Source: Tenrec ecaudatus (lineage: Eukaryota; Chordata; Mammalia; Afrosoricida; Tenrecidae). From it: DNA of 64,000 bases. Below, piece after piece: positions 34,200 to 45,912 of the stretch. The stretch spans positions 17,197,001 to 17,261,000 of the forward strand of contig NC_134546.1 of the NCBI RefSeq assembly GCF_050624435.1, given 5' to 3'. The number at the start of each line of letters is the position of its first letter. Within the stretch, counting starts at the first letter, position 1. Under the pieces are notes generated by a model. That model was not told the origin of the DNA, made no database searches, and was given only the letters and a program-made list of their open reading frames with translations. The position numbers were made by a program, and so were the translations under genes.

Positions 34200-34775
34200 T
34201 CTGAACTCCTTACAGAAGGGTGGCGGGGAGGAGACGAGCCAGTCAGGGTGCAGGGAAGCAACGATGAAACATACAACTTTCCTTTAATTCTTTAATGCTC
34301 CCTCCCTATCACGATCCCAATTCTACATTACAAATCCAGCTAGACCAGAGGATGTACACTGGTACAGATAGCAACTGGAAACACAGGGAATCCAGGACAG
34401 ATGATCCCTTCAGGACCAGTGGTGAGAGTGGCGTTACCGGGAGGGTAGAAGGAGGGGTGGGGTAGAAAGGGGGAACCAATTAGAAGGATCTACATATACC
34501 CTCCTCCCTGGGGGACGGACAACAGAAAAGTGGGTGAAGGGAGATGTCGGACATTGTAAATTACGACAAAATAATAATAATTTATAAATTATCAAGGGTT
34601 CATGGGCGGGGCAAGGAGGAAGGGGAACAATGAGGAGCTGATACCAAGCAGAAAGCAAATGTTTTGAGAATGACAAGGGCAACAAATGTACAAATGTGCT
34701 TGACACACAATGGATGGATGGATTGTGATAAGAGTTGTATGAGACTCCAATAAAATGATTTAAAAAAATGGGTCC
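34200..34775 (+). mobile_element. poly(A) LINE 3' end, plus strand
   Basis: Landmarks in order: 'gagccagtcagggtgcaggg', 'ctagaccagaggatgtacac', 'gggggacggacaacagaaaa', 'gacaaaataataataattta', and the end AATAAAATGATTT with a short poly(A). About 570 bp. Confidence 0.8.
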
Positions 34776-34799
34776 GATTTGACTCCTCCCCCAACCCAA

Positions 34800-34935
34800 A
34801 CACCATACTCACTGCCACTGAGTGGATGCCGACTCTCAAGGACCCGATGGGACAGGGTGGAACTGCCCCGGTGTGTTTCCAAGACTGAAACTCCTTATTT
34901 ACAGGAGCAGAGAGCCTGTCTTTTCCCCTTGACTT
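34800..34935 (-). mobile_element. AfroSINE tail, minus strand
   Basis: 'tcactgccactgagtggatg', 'ggaactgccccggtgtgttt' and 'acaggagcagagagcctgtc'; the head is missing. It abuts the LINE 3' end. Confidence 0.8.
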
Positions 34936-35204
34936 CAACAGTCTTGTGTTATCCCAACAATACCCGTTCAAGATGGCACGGCGGATGTTGCTTTCACGGC
35001 TCCTGTCAATGGGTCTTCTTTGGCTTCTATTTTGGGTATGAGGGTGAGTCGGTCTTTCTCACTTTTTGAGGGGCTAGGGGACGCGGGTGAGGTACATTCT
35101 TGGCACACTTGCTCACTGAGAAGCGGCAGACACAGTCCATATTGTGGGCTTTTAGACACCTCCATTACATATTAAACTCACGCGGACATCTCTGTATTCA
35201 CAAG

Positions 35205-35275
35205 GGGGGGCTTCAAACAGCTCATGGAAAACAGGCTGAAAAGCTAACGAATTTTCCACGAGATCTTTGAAGCTC
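35205..35275. mobile_element. short palindromic MITE
   Basis: Left arm gggcttcaaacagctcatgg and right arm ccacgagatctttgaagctc are reverse complements with a few changes. About 70 bp, no coding. Same family as 35577-35651. Confidence 0.65.
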
Positions 35276-35344
35276 CTCTGCCATAGGGTTTTGCTGTGAG
35301 TTACAATGGGCTGATGGCGGTGAGCTTTTTTTTTTTTTTTTTTT
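35276..35344 (+). mobile_element. AfroSINE tail with poly(T)
   Basis: 'gccatagggttttgctgtga' then 'gggctgatggcggtgagc' and 22 T's; only the last part of the SINE. Confidence 0.55.
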
Positions 35345-35464
35345 GGCGGAGGGTGGGGGCATAGAACTAGCTTCTGGAAGTATCAGCATCTTAGACATCT
35401 CACAATTCAACTGGGAAAAGCAGCAGCTAAATGTACAGCAGAATCCTTGGCACAGGAGCAGAAC

Positions 35465-35570
35465 CTGCGGTAATTAAGAGCATGGGCTTCAGAGTTGGGG
35501 ACAGGGTGTGACCCCTAACTCAGCCACTGGCACGGAGTGCTGGGCCTGTCCTAGCCTGCTCCCCCAGCTA
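35465..35570 (+). repeat. MIR
   Basis: 'aattaagagcatgggcttca', 'gagttggggacagggtgtga' and 'aactcagccactggcac' are the core of a mammalian MIR in plus orientation. Confidence 0.65.
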
Positions 35571-35576
35571 GATGAC

Positions 35577-35651
35577 AGGGGGCTTCAACAATCCATGGAA
35601 ATACAAAATTGAAAGACAAAGGAATTTCCCCATGAAGTTTTTGAAGTCCCC
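35577..35651. mobile_element. short palindromic MITE, best copy
   Basis: Arms 'aggggggcttcaacaatcca' and 'ccatgaagtttttgaagtcc' form a near-perfect inverted repeat around a short AT-rich loop. 75 bp. Structure suggests a mariner/Tc1-type MITE; the family name is not certain. Confidence 0.65.
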
Positions 35652-36039
35652 ATCTAAGAATTCCATCTGTTCATGATTAATGCGGGGTTAGGGAGTGGCG
35701 GCAGACCCAGAATTCTCCACTTCCATGAGGGCTCCGAGGGTTTGAAGCCAGCCCCGTGCACCTGGGCACGGCCTCCCTCCACCTGTCAATGGAGGTTTGT
35801 GCATTGCTGTGAGGCTGGACAGCCTTCAGTGGAGCCAACAAACCAAGACAGGCCAGAAAGAAAGGCCCGGGAATCTGCCTCGGAACATCAGCCAGTGAGC
35901 AAACCCTATGGATCGCAATGGGCGCATCTCACTGTGAGACGGGCTGGGGCTAACTCAGTGGCAGCCAACAATGATGGGGGGTTCAAAGCCTTGAATGAGG
36001 TCAAGCTTGTCAGGGAAGGGACTCATGGTAGCACTTCTC

Positions 36040-36250
36040 ACAGGAGCCCTGCTGGCACAGTGGCTACACTCTGGGCTGAGAACACCAAGGTCGGCACTTC
36101 GCCACCCCCAGGGAGGGAGCAAGATGGGGCTTTCTCCGTCCATAAAGAGTCACGGTCTTGGAAACCCACCGAGCAGTGCTACCCTGTCTTACAGGGTCAC
36201 GATGACTTGGTGTTGACTCAATGGCTGTGAACTTGGTTTTTTGGGGGAGG
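36040..36250 (+). mobile_element. AfroSINE, full length
   Basis: Head 'ggagccctgctggcacagtg', body 'gtcacggtcttggaaaccca', tail 'tcacgatgacttggtgttga' and 'ctcaatggctgtgaacttgg', then T/G-rich. Confidence 0.9.
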
Positions 36251-36947
36251 GAGCTCTTCTAGTATCACCACTGACAATTCCCAGGTACTAATCCAACCCC
36301 ACATCTGGTAAGACTACCGCAGTACATAATCTCCTCTGGCCCACACCGTCAGTGACTTGCAACCAAGAGTCCCTGAGTGTCCTTCAGTCCCTAAGAATGG
36401 CTGCTTTTGCTTGCTGGGCCAGGCTGGTGCAGGGCCGTCCAATTCCCTGCCAAGCAGCACTCTGGGAAGCATGGTTCATCTACCTTGGTCTTTTACAGTT
36501 ACCAGTGAGCGCCAGGCACTGCCCCTCATGAAGAGGGGGGCCAGGGGTGCTCAAGTGAGACTAGAGAGTGTCTGCTGTGGTTCCCAGGGGGTGTCTCTGT
36601 GCTCAGTGACCTCACCGAGGAGCGAACACACAGGGAGGAAGGGGCAAGAGGCCGGCGTGTCGAAGGGGATTTAGACATTCAAACAGACCCCTGATAAGCT
36701 CCACACAAGGTTAAACAACTACCTCCAAGCAGCGAGAGGGAGTCCCCTGTCAGGGCCTGCAGCTGCTACCCACGAAGTATGGTCTGGGAGTCTGCAGCTT
36801 CACAGCCCCTGAGAGGGTTAAGAAGCCAAGTTCAGGTTCACTGCATCTCTGGAGCGGGCCCTGGCATCTGTGCTTGACAAGCTCCAGGTGCTATTTTAAA
36901 AGTTAGGTCTATTGAGAGAGTGATATCCTAGGAAGAAAGGCTTAGGG

Positions 36948-37144
36948 CAGTGGTTCCAATCTTCCGAATGCCTCGACCCTCTAATACAGTTCCTTGTGTT
37001 GTGGTGACCCCTCCCCCAACCATAACATGATTTTCGTCGCTATTTCATATCAGTAATTTTGCAACTGCTGTGAATCGGGTGACCCCTCTGACAGGGTCGT
37101 GTGACCCCTCAAAGGGGGCGCGACCCACAGGTTGAGAACCGCTG
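36948..37144. mobile_element. hAT MITE (SPIN-related ends)
   Basis: The left end cagtggttccaatcttcc and right end ggttgagaaccgctg are hAT-type inverted ends. The 197-bp body reads 'aatacagttccttgtgttgt' and 'gcgcgacccacagg'. Flanks gcttaggg and tcttagga are a 6-of-8 target duplication. Same family as 51912-52079 and 59502-59694. Confidence 0.8.
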
Positions 37145-37546
37145 TCTTAGGAATTTGCTTTGGAAAACTGGTCAGCGTGACTGCTGCAGACAAGCACTGT
37201 GCGACCTGCAGTCCCTCGTGGGGATGGTACAGGACCAGGCAGGGCTTCCTGCCCTGTGTATCGGGTTACCCCGAGTTGGGGGCCCATCCAACAGCAGCAA
37301 TAGGCGCCCCTCCTGAGAATGTTGATGTATGCTGAAGTTGGAGCTGAATGAGCTTCTAGTGTACAGGGAACAAAAGATACAGAATTCTCCGTGGAGAAGG
37401 CAAATGGCAGGGTCCTTGTCAGGCATCCTGTGAGGAGCTGACTGTCTTTCCGCTCTTCAAATCCTGTGCGATACTGATTAAAACCTGAAGCTGGCTGAGG
37501 GGTTTCAGGATACAATATCAAGTCAAAAGAAACCCCCCAAAGCTAA

Positions 37547-37682
37547 AGAGCATTCACTGTCACGGAGTTGATTCTGACTCACACTGCCCCTCCAGACCTG
37601 GGTTGAGCGGCCCCTGTGGGATTCCATAAATCTTTCCTGGAGCTTAGAGGGCCTCCGGAGCTGTCTCTGGTGAGCATAACTC
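37547..37682 (-). mobile_element. AfroSINE, tail, minus strand
   Basis: 'gcattcactgtcacggagtt', 'gattctgactcacactgccc' and 'cggcccctgtgggattccat'. Confidence 0.7.
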
Positions 37683-37903
37683 AGAAAATGTTCGGCAACT
37701 GTGGAGGTCTCTGCAGGTCCTCAGTCAGCGGATGTGGTTTGCACTGAGCCACAAAGGGGGCTGGGGTGGGGGAGGAGATGGTGCAACTGAGCTCAAGCTG
37801 AGCCCCACTCCACTCCACCCCGTAATCCTGGGGAGCCAGTCCGTTTGACCTGAAGAATGGGGGGCCGCTGTGGCTTGTCCATCTCTAGATGGACCTAGAG
37901 TAA

Positions 37904-38124
37904 GGTGACCAGATGTCCCACTTTTAGCGGGACAGTCCTGATTTTTAACAATTTTTTTTCCTGCGTCCCATGGCATTTTAAAAAAGTCCCAATTTTTGGA
38001 AAGAATGAACGACAAGCTAGGGTACACGGTTTTTGGCTGCCATGTGGCTGTTTCACCAGGATATGAGTTTTATCAATGGTGTCCTGCTGGTGTCCCGCTT
38101 TACCAATGTTAAAATCTGGTCACC
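37904..38124. mobile_element. unclassified element with perfect 11-bp inverted ends
   Basis: It begins ggtgaccagat and ends atctggtcacc, exact reverse complements. Just inside the left end, tgtccc and gggaca can pair as a small stem. No coding capacity. The right end is followed by a partial tandem repetition of the terminal 'ccaatgttaaaatctgg' (to about 38170). I do not recognise the family with confidence. Confidence 0.6.
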
Positions 38125-38170
38125 AATGTTAAAATCTGGTGTCCCGCTTTACCAATGTTAAAATCTGCAC
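38125..38170. repeat. local tandem duplication of the element's right end
   Basis: 'accaatgttaaaatctg' occurs three times between 38103 and 38167, twice together with 'gtcccgcttt', after or overlapping the transposon end. Confidence 0.8.
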
Positions 38171-39174
38171 CTTGCAGGCTGCAGGGGTGAGCGTGCAGAA
38201 GAGCCCTCTGCAGGGGGACTTCCGGCAAGATGGTGAACTGGGCAGACACAGGGCCCAGCAGTTTCCACAGTGGGTGGTACTCCCCCCCCCCCCCCACGGG
38301 CCACCCACCATCCTGGAGCACGGGCTGTAGGGCAACCAGATCTATGTTCTCATTGCGTCCGAGGGTGCTGAGTACTTTTTTTTTTTTCTGAAAAGGGGGC
38401 TGGGGGTTGTTGGCCACGTAACTTTGGGAATTATTGAGTTAGACCTAACTTGAGAGGCCAGATGAAACAGACTGACGATAACCTTGAGCTTCAGAGGAAA
38501 GGAGAGAGAAGTGCCTTGGACGATGAGAAGAAGCGGAAGGAACTTGGAGAGAGACGAGACAGGTGGGTGAGTTGCTGGCCTGGGGCGGCCATCCTGAACG
38601 TTTGCAGGCAGCATTGGATTCAGGTAATGGATCCCCTCCGAGGCTAGGGACCCCATCCTCACATTCCCCACCCCTTCCTGAGAACCAGCAGCTGGTGAGC
38701 CCTCTGCCCCCAGCACTTCCCCAAGGGCAGAGTTCAGAGGGTTCGAGCAGGAGGCGGAATGGAAACAGGAAACCGGGGGAAGGAGGAGAAGAGCAGGCAC
38801 GTTGAGGGGACCGGAGCCCAAGAGCAGAAACCACTGCACCTGGATGATGGGATGTGAACCTGTGTCAACCTCCACCCAATTCACCAGAAAGAGTTAGGAA
38901 ACCCAAAACCCAGAAAACCCTGTGAACTGTGAACCATGCTAGCAGTGAGAATAATGCTGTTCTCACCTGGGGGCTTTTTAAAAAGTGTCTCAGATACAAC
39001 CAGAATCACTGGAGAGAAGTTCCACCACTGCGAGGCCAGCTCTGACAGACAGGTCTATCTCCCTGACAGACCTTAATGGGCACCCACCGGGGTTCAGGAA
39101 GTAGGAAAGGAATGTAGGGGGTGGAGGAGGGAGTAGGGGCGGGTGGGTTACCATAAATTCAGAGCTTCATGCAG

Positions 39175-39335
39175 CCCGGCACCCTGGCTGGGGCTGATAG
39201 GTTGCAACTGCAGGTTGGCAGTTTGAGCCCAGTGGTAGCTCCACAGACAAAAGGCCTGGCCCTCTGACTCCATCAGGATCACAGTCTGCAACACCTGGGC
39301 TGGCCATGAGCTGGTGGCCATGGATCGGGCTTGGT
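39175..39335 (+). mobile_element. AfroSINE, diverged
   Basis: 'ggcaccctggctggggctga', 'gttggcagtttgagcccagt' and 'ccatcaggatcacagtctgc'. Confidence 0.65.
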
Positions 39336-40597
39336 TTGGGTTTGTCGTGTGCCAGGGGCTTGCTTGTTCCCAACACAGGTGAAGGAGGTGGGTACCACAG
39401 GTAGAGAGCTGGTGCCTCCTGGCTCCAGGAGAATTTGTTCAATAACAAGAGACACCATTTCTTCCCACAGACAAATGGACTCTATTTTATAAAACCGAGC
39501 GTTACAAGGAAACCCGAAGTTCCCACTCTTTCCCCACGGAATCCGTTTCTCAGCTGCTCTGAGATTTCCTCTACTTCTCCTCATCATTCCCTCTCTACCT
39601 CACTCTGCTTTCTTCCTACATTTTTCCTTTCTCTCCTTTCCATACATTCACAGGAATATCCAGGGAGGGGGGGGGAAAGGCCTAGAAACTTAAAATGAAA
39701 AAGAAAGGAAGGAGTTACATGATTACATAAGAGGTGGTGTCTAGAGGGCTGATGGGCAGCGGCCTCGGGGGAGGTCCCCAGCGAGGAGGAGGAGGTGTCG
39801 GCCTTGTCCATCTGCACTGGGGACCGATGGGAAAGACACACGCTGAGGTTTTCGGAACGGGCCTCATGCCGAGTCTATCAGCAGCCGGAGTTTCAAAGCC
39901 ACTCAGTTCCTGTCGCTGTGAAATTTATGAGTGGCCCCTCTCTCGCATGTTAACCAAACACACATCTTGCACACACCACCAGCTCTCCAGGGAAGCTGGA
40001 AAAGCTTTGCCGGGAGACCACAGACCCACTAACGAGACCCAGAGCCCGGCCCGTCTGATAGGAAGTGGGCCTGGGGTAGTCACTGAGGGCCAAGGCAGTC
40101 CCAGCGGCCCTCACTGGAAAACCCTGTCCAGCTCAGAAGAGCCAGGGGCAGCCATCTGGACAACTCCTTCCGTGCCCTAGGGGTCGGGGAGGCCATATCC
40201 CCCTTCCAAGCAGCAATAATTGGACTGTCTGCCAGTGGGGACCTGCTGAGGTGGGGGCTCTTCCTGCTCTTTGCAGATGTCACACGCTGAAGAGGCTTGG
40301 CTGTTGAAAAGCTGATGTCATTCATAGCCGCTTCCCGGCTCACTGAAGGATGGCTCCCTTCCTGACAATAACATGAGGGCGGCTGGAGTCAACCCTTTCA
40401 GACACGGCTTTCTGAGCTGCATTTGTGCTGGATATAAAAAGACTTTTCCCCAGCTTTGTCTCCCCAAAGATATGCCAAACACGGGAGGCTGTTTTGCCAG
40501 CACATGGTGGGAGGTCAAATGCTTAGGAGACATCCTCCCTGAAGGGATTCAGCCATCGGACTACTGTCCGGTCCCACCGCAGGGGGGGTTCACTCAC

Positions 40598-40982
40598 TGC
40601 TATTAGGGACAATGGATTGCTTCCCCTGACTCCCCTTCCTAGTACATGCATACTCCTAGATCGCCCCCCTCCCATTATTGTAGTATGTATAGCACAACCC
40701 CTTCCTGTGACGTATGTCTTTATCTGTAATTAGGGGGCTTGCACACCCCCCAAAGGTATATAAGCCTTGGTTAAAAATAAACGGCTCTCTCTCTCCCCCG
40801 ATCCCCTCGCCCCTTATCCTCCTTCTCCTCCCCCACTCTCCTTCCCTGCGCCACCATGAGGAGCTGAGGTGAGCATGCTACTATGAGATGTGTCTGCTGC
40901 CATTATTTCAATCTCTCTTCTATCCCTCCTCATTCTCTATGACTTTATTGTAATCTTTACTTATTATCACTGTACAATTGCA
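40598..40982 (+). mobile_element. solo LTR of an ERV1-type retrovirus
   Basis: A 385-bp unit from TG to CA holds a TATA box (tatataa, 40757-40763) and a polyadenylation signal (aataaa, 40776-40781). A CT-rich tract follows, as in class I LTRs. No internal retroviral sequence follows at 40983, so it is probably a solo LTR left by recombination. I see no clear target duplication, so both ends are approximate. Confidence 0.65.
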
Positions 40983-41629
40983 CCTACCGGGGACCTGTGA
41001 TGATGGGTTAGGGGCTGGCTCCCCTGACCTGTTTCTTCTCAGACACGCAATTGGCCAAGCCAACGACCGCTGCGTGAGTGCCCAGGAGAAAAGGCGGCAG
41101 AACCACAGGGATGGGAGGGCACTGGGGCCTCGGGCAACCCCGCTGCGTGTCGCATCACAATGGAACCTTAGTTGGAACCGTGCTCCACACGCTGCCTTTT
41201 CCCAAGTGCAGGGCCTGCGCTTTCTTCAAAGATGTCTGGGGCTGGGCTCGCACCTCCTGTGTTTCTGTGCATTAACAGTTTGCATGGCCCAGGGACTCCA
41301 CAGGGAGGCTGTCTCTGTGTGTGTGGGGGTGGGGGTGGGGACAGCTGCATTTGAACCCTGGGGACTCTGTCCTCAGCACACCCATTTCACAAGCTGTAAC
41401 TCTGAGCTCATCGGAAGCATTGAGCACACCTGCAAACGTAGCTGTGTGCATGAACCAAAGGCATGAGCCTGGGGTGCTGGAGGAGCGAATGGTGAAGGCG
41501 CACTCTGGATGGAGCCTGGCGCGTCTCCTGTATGGTCCTGGAATGTTGGTCATGGGGCAGTGGGCGAGAGACATGAAGGATTCTTCTTAGAACGTAGGAA
41601 TAAATGATTCCTGTTCTGGGCTCAACTGT

Positions 41630-41830
41630 ATCCCCACCCCGAGCCAAAATGTGTTCTCTAATCCTAAACGCTGCCCTTGTTAGAAATAGTATTCTCTGTG
41701 AAAGAGGCCTTCTCAGGGTAGGATGGGCCCTACACCTAATACATTCTGAGTTATAGCAAGCGCAGACACACAGGTACACAGGAGGGAGACAGATGCCACG
41801 TGAGGTTCATCCAGGAACTAAGAGACCCTT
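41630..41830 (+). repeat. old LTR-like (MaLR/MLT-type guess) fragment
   Basis: 'caactgtatccccaccccga', 'gtagggtgggccctacacct'-like wording at 41717-41735 and 'gagacagatgccacgtgagg' follow a common ancient mammalian repeat; the exact family is uncertain. Confidence 0.4.
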
Positions 41831-42157
41831 GGGACTGACTCCCTACAGGGGAGGAACCAGCCTGCAGGCCCTGATTGGGGCTGGTAGCCCCCAGAGGGTG
41901 AGACACTGCACTCCTGGTCTTTGAAGGCCAGTGGCTGGGGTTTTTCCGCTCCAGAGGCACTGGGACACTAAAGTGGTTCTTGAAGAAGACAGGCGCTGGC
42001 CTTTGCCACAGAGGGGACAGCCTCATCAAAGGAGGTCATCGACAGGGACATTTCTGGAGCCCATGTGGAGAGGGAGAGCAGGCGGCCAGTTTTAAAGTGG
42101 GCGCTGAGAGAATTCAGAAAATCAATCCCAATTACGTTCATAGACAAAAGACAAAAC

Positions 42158-42343
42158 TAAAAAACTCACTGCCATCCAGCTAATGCTGACTCATAGTGAG
42201 CCCCGGTGGGTTTCTAAGACTGTAACTCTTTATAAGGGTAGAGAGCCCAGTCCTTCTCCCAAGAAGCTGCACGTGGTTTCGAACTGCTGACCATGCAGAT
42301 CACAGCCCAACTCATAACCACCACTCCACCAGGGCTCCTTTCA
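42158..42343 (-). mobile_element. AfroSINE, full length, minus strand
   Basis: 'aactcactgccatccagcta', 'gtttcgaactgctgaccatg' (reversed B box) and the end 'ccaccactccaccagggctc'. Confidence 0.9.
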
Positions 42344-42879
42344 TTGACAGAAGGATGGAGAAATCCACCCTGTGCTCCAGCATTACTGACCAAGGGGATG
42401 TTGCTGCTCGGGGCTGTGAGGGCGAGAGAGGTCCCATCACTCGACTCGTCCCATCGGAAACCCAGAACACTGAGTGGTTTCTCACCAACAGGATAACGTG
42501 TTTTGAAAAGAGAGTTTGGCTTTACAGCACCACAGTATTGGAGGGAAGAGCCTTCACTTCAGTTAAGCAACGAAGACTGCAATTTCTCAGCCCTCCTGTG
42601 GGAGGAGCTCTAGAAGGCCCTCTGTTTCTGTCACACCCATCCTGCAGACCCCAAGCTTCTCAACATACTGAGAGTTAGCCCTTACACAGCCCCTGAATAT
42701 AAGTTTACGGCTGACTTAGCAGTATTTCCCAATATGGGTTAATCTGACCCTGCTTGATTTTCATCCTGTCCGGACCCCCGACATCCTGCCCTGAGATGTC
42801 TCCCTTTGCCTCGCCTCCCTACCGCACCCCACCCCCGTCCTCAACCCACTCACCACCTAAGGGGCAGGGCCGTGGTGTC

Positions 42880-42995
42880 ATCGCAGCAGACCTCAACATG
42901 CCACGCGGTGTGATCCTCTTTCTCCGAGAAGGAAACTAAGCACAGGCGGACATGTGGCCAGGAAGTACCTGACACTGGAATCTGAACCTGGTTCT
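42880..42995 (-). repeat. MIR-like fragment
   Basis: 'gagaaggaaactaagcacag' and 'ggaatctgaacctggttctg' fit a reversed MIR. Confidence 0.5.
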
Positions 42996-43799
42996 GCCTG
43001 ATTTTAGGAGGACGAAGAAGTGGAGATTCGGATGCCTTTCAAGGCAGAGAGACACATCACCAAAGTCTTCCCTACCCTGTGGGCAGTGGGGAAGGGGAAC
43101 CCTTAGGGAGCAGCTCTGAGTCGCCAAAACGGGGCATTTTTAGGACAAGCAAGAGGGAGTAATAAATACAATTCTATGAGATTTAGGGCTCCTTCAAAGC
43201 AGCAGAGGCTGAGACATAGAGACTCCAGAGATATTTTTATATGTGCATGATGACGGACACTTAAGGAGCAGCTTGATGTGGGGTGCAGGGGGCCAGGTCA
43301 CACAGCGGCACCCTGGCTCCCTATCAGTTGTCCTTGCTTCATGAGGCTGGGGCATCTGTCCAGCCCAGTAAGCACCAGCACCCAACTGCGTTCACAGCTT
43401 CACACAGGACACTTGGGAAACCCACGTGAGCACCTCCTTCAATTTCATTCTCTCTGTTGTTCCTGCCCCTTGACTAACCCCAAGGGGCAGGCGATGGGAT
43501 AAAGCCCAACTCAGAGGGGTCATCCGTTAAAGAGCAGACAGCAGATCTCCGACATAGTGATTCATCCCTAATGGCCAGGCATCTGTGCGCATGTGAAAGT
43601 GTGATGGGGGCAGAATAAACATGTTCAGAGAGAAGATCACTGCCCGACCCCCCATGGGGTTCATTCTGCTGGTGCTTTCCTTGTAAGTCGAAGCCAGGAC
43701 TTGCAAAATTTGGGTCCTTTTTTCGATTCTGGGGAGGAAACCCAGAGAGCGTGGAATAGTAATACAATGTTCGGTTCACATTCCATCTAAAGCACCGGA

Positions 43800-43955
43800 C
43801 TTAGCTGATGGTGATGATGACGGTGAACAGCTGCTATAATTGATCATCTGCTCACTGCAGGTACTGTGCCCAGTATTTCCAAGAGAGGATTCCATTAATC
43901 TTAGTCCCATAGACAAGGAAACAAAGGAGGAGGATGTTAAGGCGGTTCAATATTG
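43800..43955 (-). repeat. MIR-like fragment
   Basis: 'gctcactgcaggtactgtgc', 'attccattaatcttagtccc' and 'acaaggaaacaaaggagg' fit a reversed MIR. Confidence 0.5.
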
Positions 43956-44015
43956 CTAAGACGGAATGGCAGAGCCTAAACCAGACCCATGGTTCTTTCT
44001 GATATACCTCACTGT

Positions 44016-44049
44016 GAGTAAGAGAGTGTGAGTGTGAGTGTGAGTGTGA

Positions 44050-44120
<71 letters not shown>
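44016..44120. repeat. compound microsatellite (GTGTGA)n(GT)n(GA)n
   Basis: About 30 bp of gagtgt, then GT units, then about 26 GA units. Confidence 0.95.
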
Positions 44121-44126
<6 letters not shown>

Positions 44127-44311
44127 AATGAAGGAATTAGCTGCTAAGAAATTCTTATGGATCCGTTCCATAGTCAAGACAGGGGTTTCATTTGCAGAGT
44201 AAACAAATTGGAATTACCATGAAATTCTCAGGGGGCATTTTAAAATTAAAAGGATTAGGAGTCATAATTAGCTTCAATTAGCAAAGTAGTTTTCCAAAAC
44301 AAAACAAAAGC

Positions 44312-44506
44312 AAAACCCACTGTGGTGGAGTCGATGTAAAGTCCTAGCAGCCTTAGAGGACAGAGCAGACCTGCTCGCTGGGGTTTCTGAGACGAAGCCT
44401 TTAAGGGACCAGAAAATTTCACCTTTCTCCCAAGGAGCAGCCGGTAGATTTGAAGAACCAACCTTGTGGCTAGCAGCCCAGTGCTCACCCACTACACCAC
44501 CAGGGC
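44312..44506 (-). mobile_element. AfroSINE, minus strand, left arm of inverted pair
   Basis: 'aacccactgtggtggagtcg', 'ctttctcccaaggagcagcc' and the end 'cactacaccaccagggcc'. It meets the next SINE head to head at 44506/44507. Confidence 0.85.
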
Positions 44507-44700
44507 CTGTGGTACTACTGCCTGTGCTGCACGCTGCAGGGTCAGCAGTTCGAAACCACCAGCGGTTGCTCGGGAGAAAGACGGGGCCTTCTGATTCCAT
44601 AAGGAGGGACAGTCTTGGACACTCACAGGGGCAGTTCTACCCTGCCCTACAGGGCTGCTAGGAGTCAGTAATGACCCAATGGCAGTGAGTTGTTTTGTAA
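44507..44700 (+). mobile_element. AfroSINE, plus strand, right arm of inverted pair
   Basis: 'ggtcagcagttcgaaaccac', 'cacaggggcagttctaccct' and 'gacccaatggcagtgagttg'. In TGFA pre-mRNA the two arms could fold on each other. Confidence 0.85.
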
Positions 44701-45639
44701 ACCGGATCTAAATTAAAACCTCTCCGAAGCCACACAATACACAGCCCAACTGGGTCCCTTCTCCAACTCTTACAGTAACACCAGCTTCTGTCACAAAGGG
44801 CTGGGGGATGTGTGAGGACATGGGTGCAGTGCCCAACTGTCCTGTCCATCGACACTCGGGAGCCACTCTGGGTTAAAATGAGATGGCAAGAGGAGGGAAA
44901 AGCACAGGAGCAGAAAGTCTGTCCTCCCACGCAGGCCCTCCTTCCTCTGTGCAGCCTCCACGTTTCTCCTTCCATGCCTTCCCTGGCCTTGGCAATTTTC
45001 AGCAAAAAAACCAATTAGGAAAATTGCCGGTCACTATTTCCCTTTGAAGAGTAAAAACCAAGGCTCCCCTCTCTCTTTTCATGTTTAATAATTTGATTTC
45101 AAAGAGAGAGCGCGTTTCTTTCCTATCTTCAAACCAGAAAGCCCCTTATTCTAATTACACCCTATTGGGTGTCAACCAACATTTTGAAAATACTTGACTG
45201 CACATTTTCATTCACAAAGTACACAAGGACATCAGTGTTTGGCTCGCATTAACCAGCTTTGAACCAGAATGTGGACGGCTCTGGAAACGACAGCCGGGCT
45301 CTGCTCGGCGGGGAATTCTGTCTTGGCTTTGTGGGAGGAACGGCCCCGGTGGAGCCCAGGGCTACCTGGCGCTGCAGTTTCTGTGTGTCTCTGTTCTCCT
45401 CTTTATTAATACCAAAATTGTTAGGTAGAGTGGCTGGCAGGAAACCCTCAATCCACCCTTAGGGGGAAAAACAAAAAAAGCTTCCTCTTGTTGAGTCTTT
45501 GAACCATAATCTCCTTAAACTCTCCACACGGAGGCCAGGCAGGCCACTCGTGGGAAGACTATAGAACGGTTCCTGGCCTCTGACCTTTTGGAAAGATGCT
45601 TCTTTCATTTGCAGCCAACAGATGCAGCCCAGGAAGAGG

Positions 45640-45720
45640 AGGGGCATTCTTAATTTCCAGTGAGGAAACTGAGGCACATGGAGATTAATGTGAGGGGCCA
45701 AAGGCAAGTTCCAACTCTCC
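45640..45720 (-). repeat. MIR-like fragment
   Basis: 'tttccagtgaggaaactgag' followed by 'gcacatggagattaa' is the typical reversed MIR 3' part. Confidence 0.55.
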
Positions 45721-45721
45721 A

Positions 45722-45912
45722 AATTCACTGCCACAGACACTATGTGGACTCAGTGTGATCTCCCCTTCGTACCCCCAAAGCCGTGGGTTTCTGAGACTGT
45801 AGCTGCTTACAGGAGTAGAAAGCCCCATCTTTCTCCCCCAGAGAGGTTGGTGGTTTTGAACTGCTGACCATGTGGATGGCAGCCCAATGTGTAACCACTA
45901 TGCCACCGGTAG
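45722..45912 (-). mobile_element. AfroSINE, full length, minus strand
   Basis: 'ttcactgccacagacactat', 'ggttttgaactgctgaccat' and 'gtgtaaccactatgccaccg'. Confidence 0.85.

Noticed and set aside
40978..41466. 162-codon plus-strand ORF after the solo LTR
   Set aside because: Looked for retroviral gag after the LTR; the translation shows no retroviral motif.
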